A DNA stretch of 64,000 nucleotides, taken from Tetmemena sp. SeJ-2015. Taxonomy: Eukaryota > Ciliophora > Spirotrichea > Sporadotrichida > Oxytrichidae. The stretch spans positions 1 through 64,000 of the forward strand of contig JAJKFJ010021618.1 in the NCBI GenBank assembly GCA_027382625.1. The letters run 5' to 3'. This document shows, one piece after another, positions 63,561-64,000 of this stretch. A program made the position numbers and the translations under genes. The notes under the pieces are model-generated. The model was not told the DNA's origin, did no database searches, and was given only the letters and a program-made list of their open reading frames with translations. Position 1 is the stretch's first letter. Every line of letters begins with the position of its first letter.

Positions 63561-64000
63561 AACAAAATTAAATTAAAAATTTAATTAAAAATATAAGAAC
63601 ACAGAAGGCTTATCTTAATAAAATATAATGCTGTCCAAAATTATATAAAAAGTACTTAAAGTTTACAAATTTTAGCGTTCAAGCTTTTTTTCAATAAAAC
63701 TAAATTTTAATAATTTATACTTTGGAATTGGTTCTTTTGATAAAAAATACTTCAACTAAATTTTCTAATATTTTTGGCGTGTAACTAATAAATTTAGACT
63801 TGCTATTTTATAATTATGTTTTATAAAACAGATAATTATTGAAAGATTTAAATTACAGTAAATTATGACATGCTAATATTTAGGATTTTATAATTTTTTT
63901 CAAATATATAGAAATATTGGGAATTCCATAGCTGAAGCCTCCTTAGCTACTGAAGTTATTAGTTCCATGATTAGCTAGACTGCTCTATCTAACTAGATTT
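63561..64000. other. AT-rich spacer at the right edge
   Basis: Low-complexity A/T sequence with no coding signal in any frame that I can support. Confidence 0.5.

Overview
The window reads as germline (micronuclear) DNA of a spirotrich ciliate, most likely a hypotrich of the Oxytricha/Stylonychia/Tetmemena kind. Conserved proteins can only be read if TAA and TAG are glutamine and TGA is the only stop. Genes carry short GT-AG introns (mostly about 25-36 nt). Many reading frames are broken by AT-rich inserts flanked by exact direct repeats of 2-14 bp, and deleting the insert plus one repeat copy restores a conserved protein in frame. This is the signature of internal eliminated sequences (IESs) and their pointers. 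No telomere-like C4A4/G4T4 runs are seen, as expected for germline rather than macronuclear chromosomes. I have no outside comparison, so the genus is inference.

Layout, left to right. About 106-3762 (-) is a ciliate-type membrane protein with two large IESs. 4998-6874 (-) is a Raf/MLK-like kinase with a glutamine-rich coiled coil. 6898-11087 (-) is an AAK1/GAK-like kinase that seems fused to ANTH-like and adaptin-ear-like regions. About 11424-13008 (+) is an unrecognised coiled protein. 13083-15452 (-) is mitochondrial succinyl-CoA ligase beta; its 736-bp IES holds a GC-rich element with 27-bp terminal inverted repeats. 15554-19957 (-) is a cyclic-nucleotide-gated-type potassium channel with a long tail. 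21130-23850 is a mitochondrial HslU gene split head to head: the N-terminal half is on the minus strand and the C-terminal half on the plus strand, joined by an 11-bp inverted pointer. 23828-27401 (+) is SPT5. 27532-28871 (-) is a CBM20 starch-binding protein. 29634-33826 (+) is an AMPK/SNF1-type kinase with a QN-rich tail. 34021-37511 (+) is a lipid-anchored EF-hand/phosphatidylinositol-phosphate kinase.

Further right: 38140-39814 (-) is a RING-H2 membrane E3; about 40023-40795 (+) an E2-like protein; 41172-45910 (+) a WD40-type protein; 46475-50207 (-) a leucine-rich-repeat protein; 50352-52090 (-) a multi-pass membrane protein; 52535-55433 (+) a DUSP-MYND ubiquitin protease whose visible reading frame lacks the His half of the catalytic domain; about 55371-58357 (-) the ciliary protein CFAP91/MAATS1; 58545-63416 (-) a hybrid histidine kinase; and the far right end a possible C-terminal exon of a gene continuing out of the window.

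The genes form no operon. They are signalling, ciliary, ubiquitin, transcription and mitochondrial genes packed tightly, each expected to be released on its own nanochromosome after IES removal. The main interest is the rearrangement itself: about 30 IESs located to the base by reading-frame logic, about half of them 13-32 bp long, one inversion-scrambled gene, and one IES carrying a foreign-looking GC-rich element.
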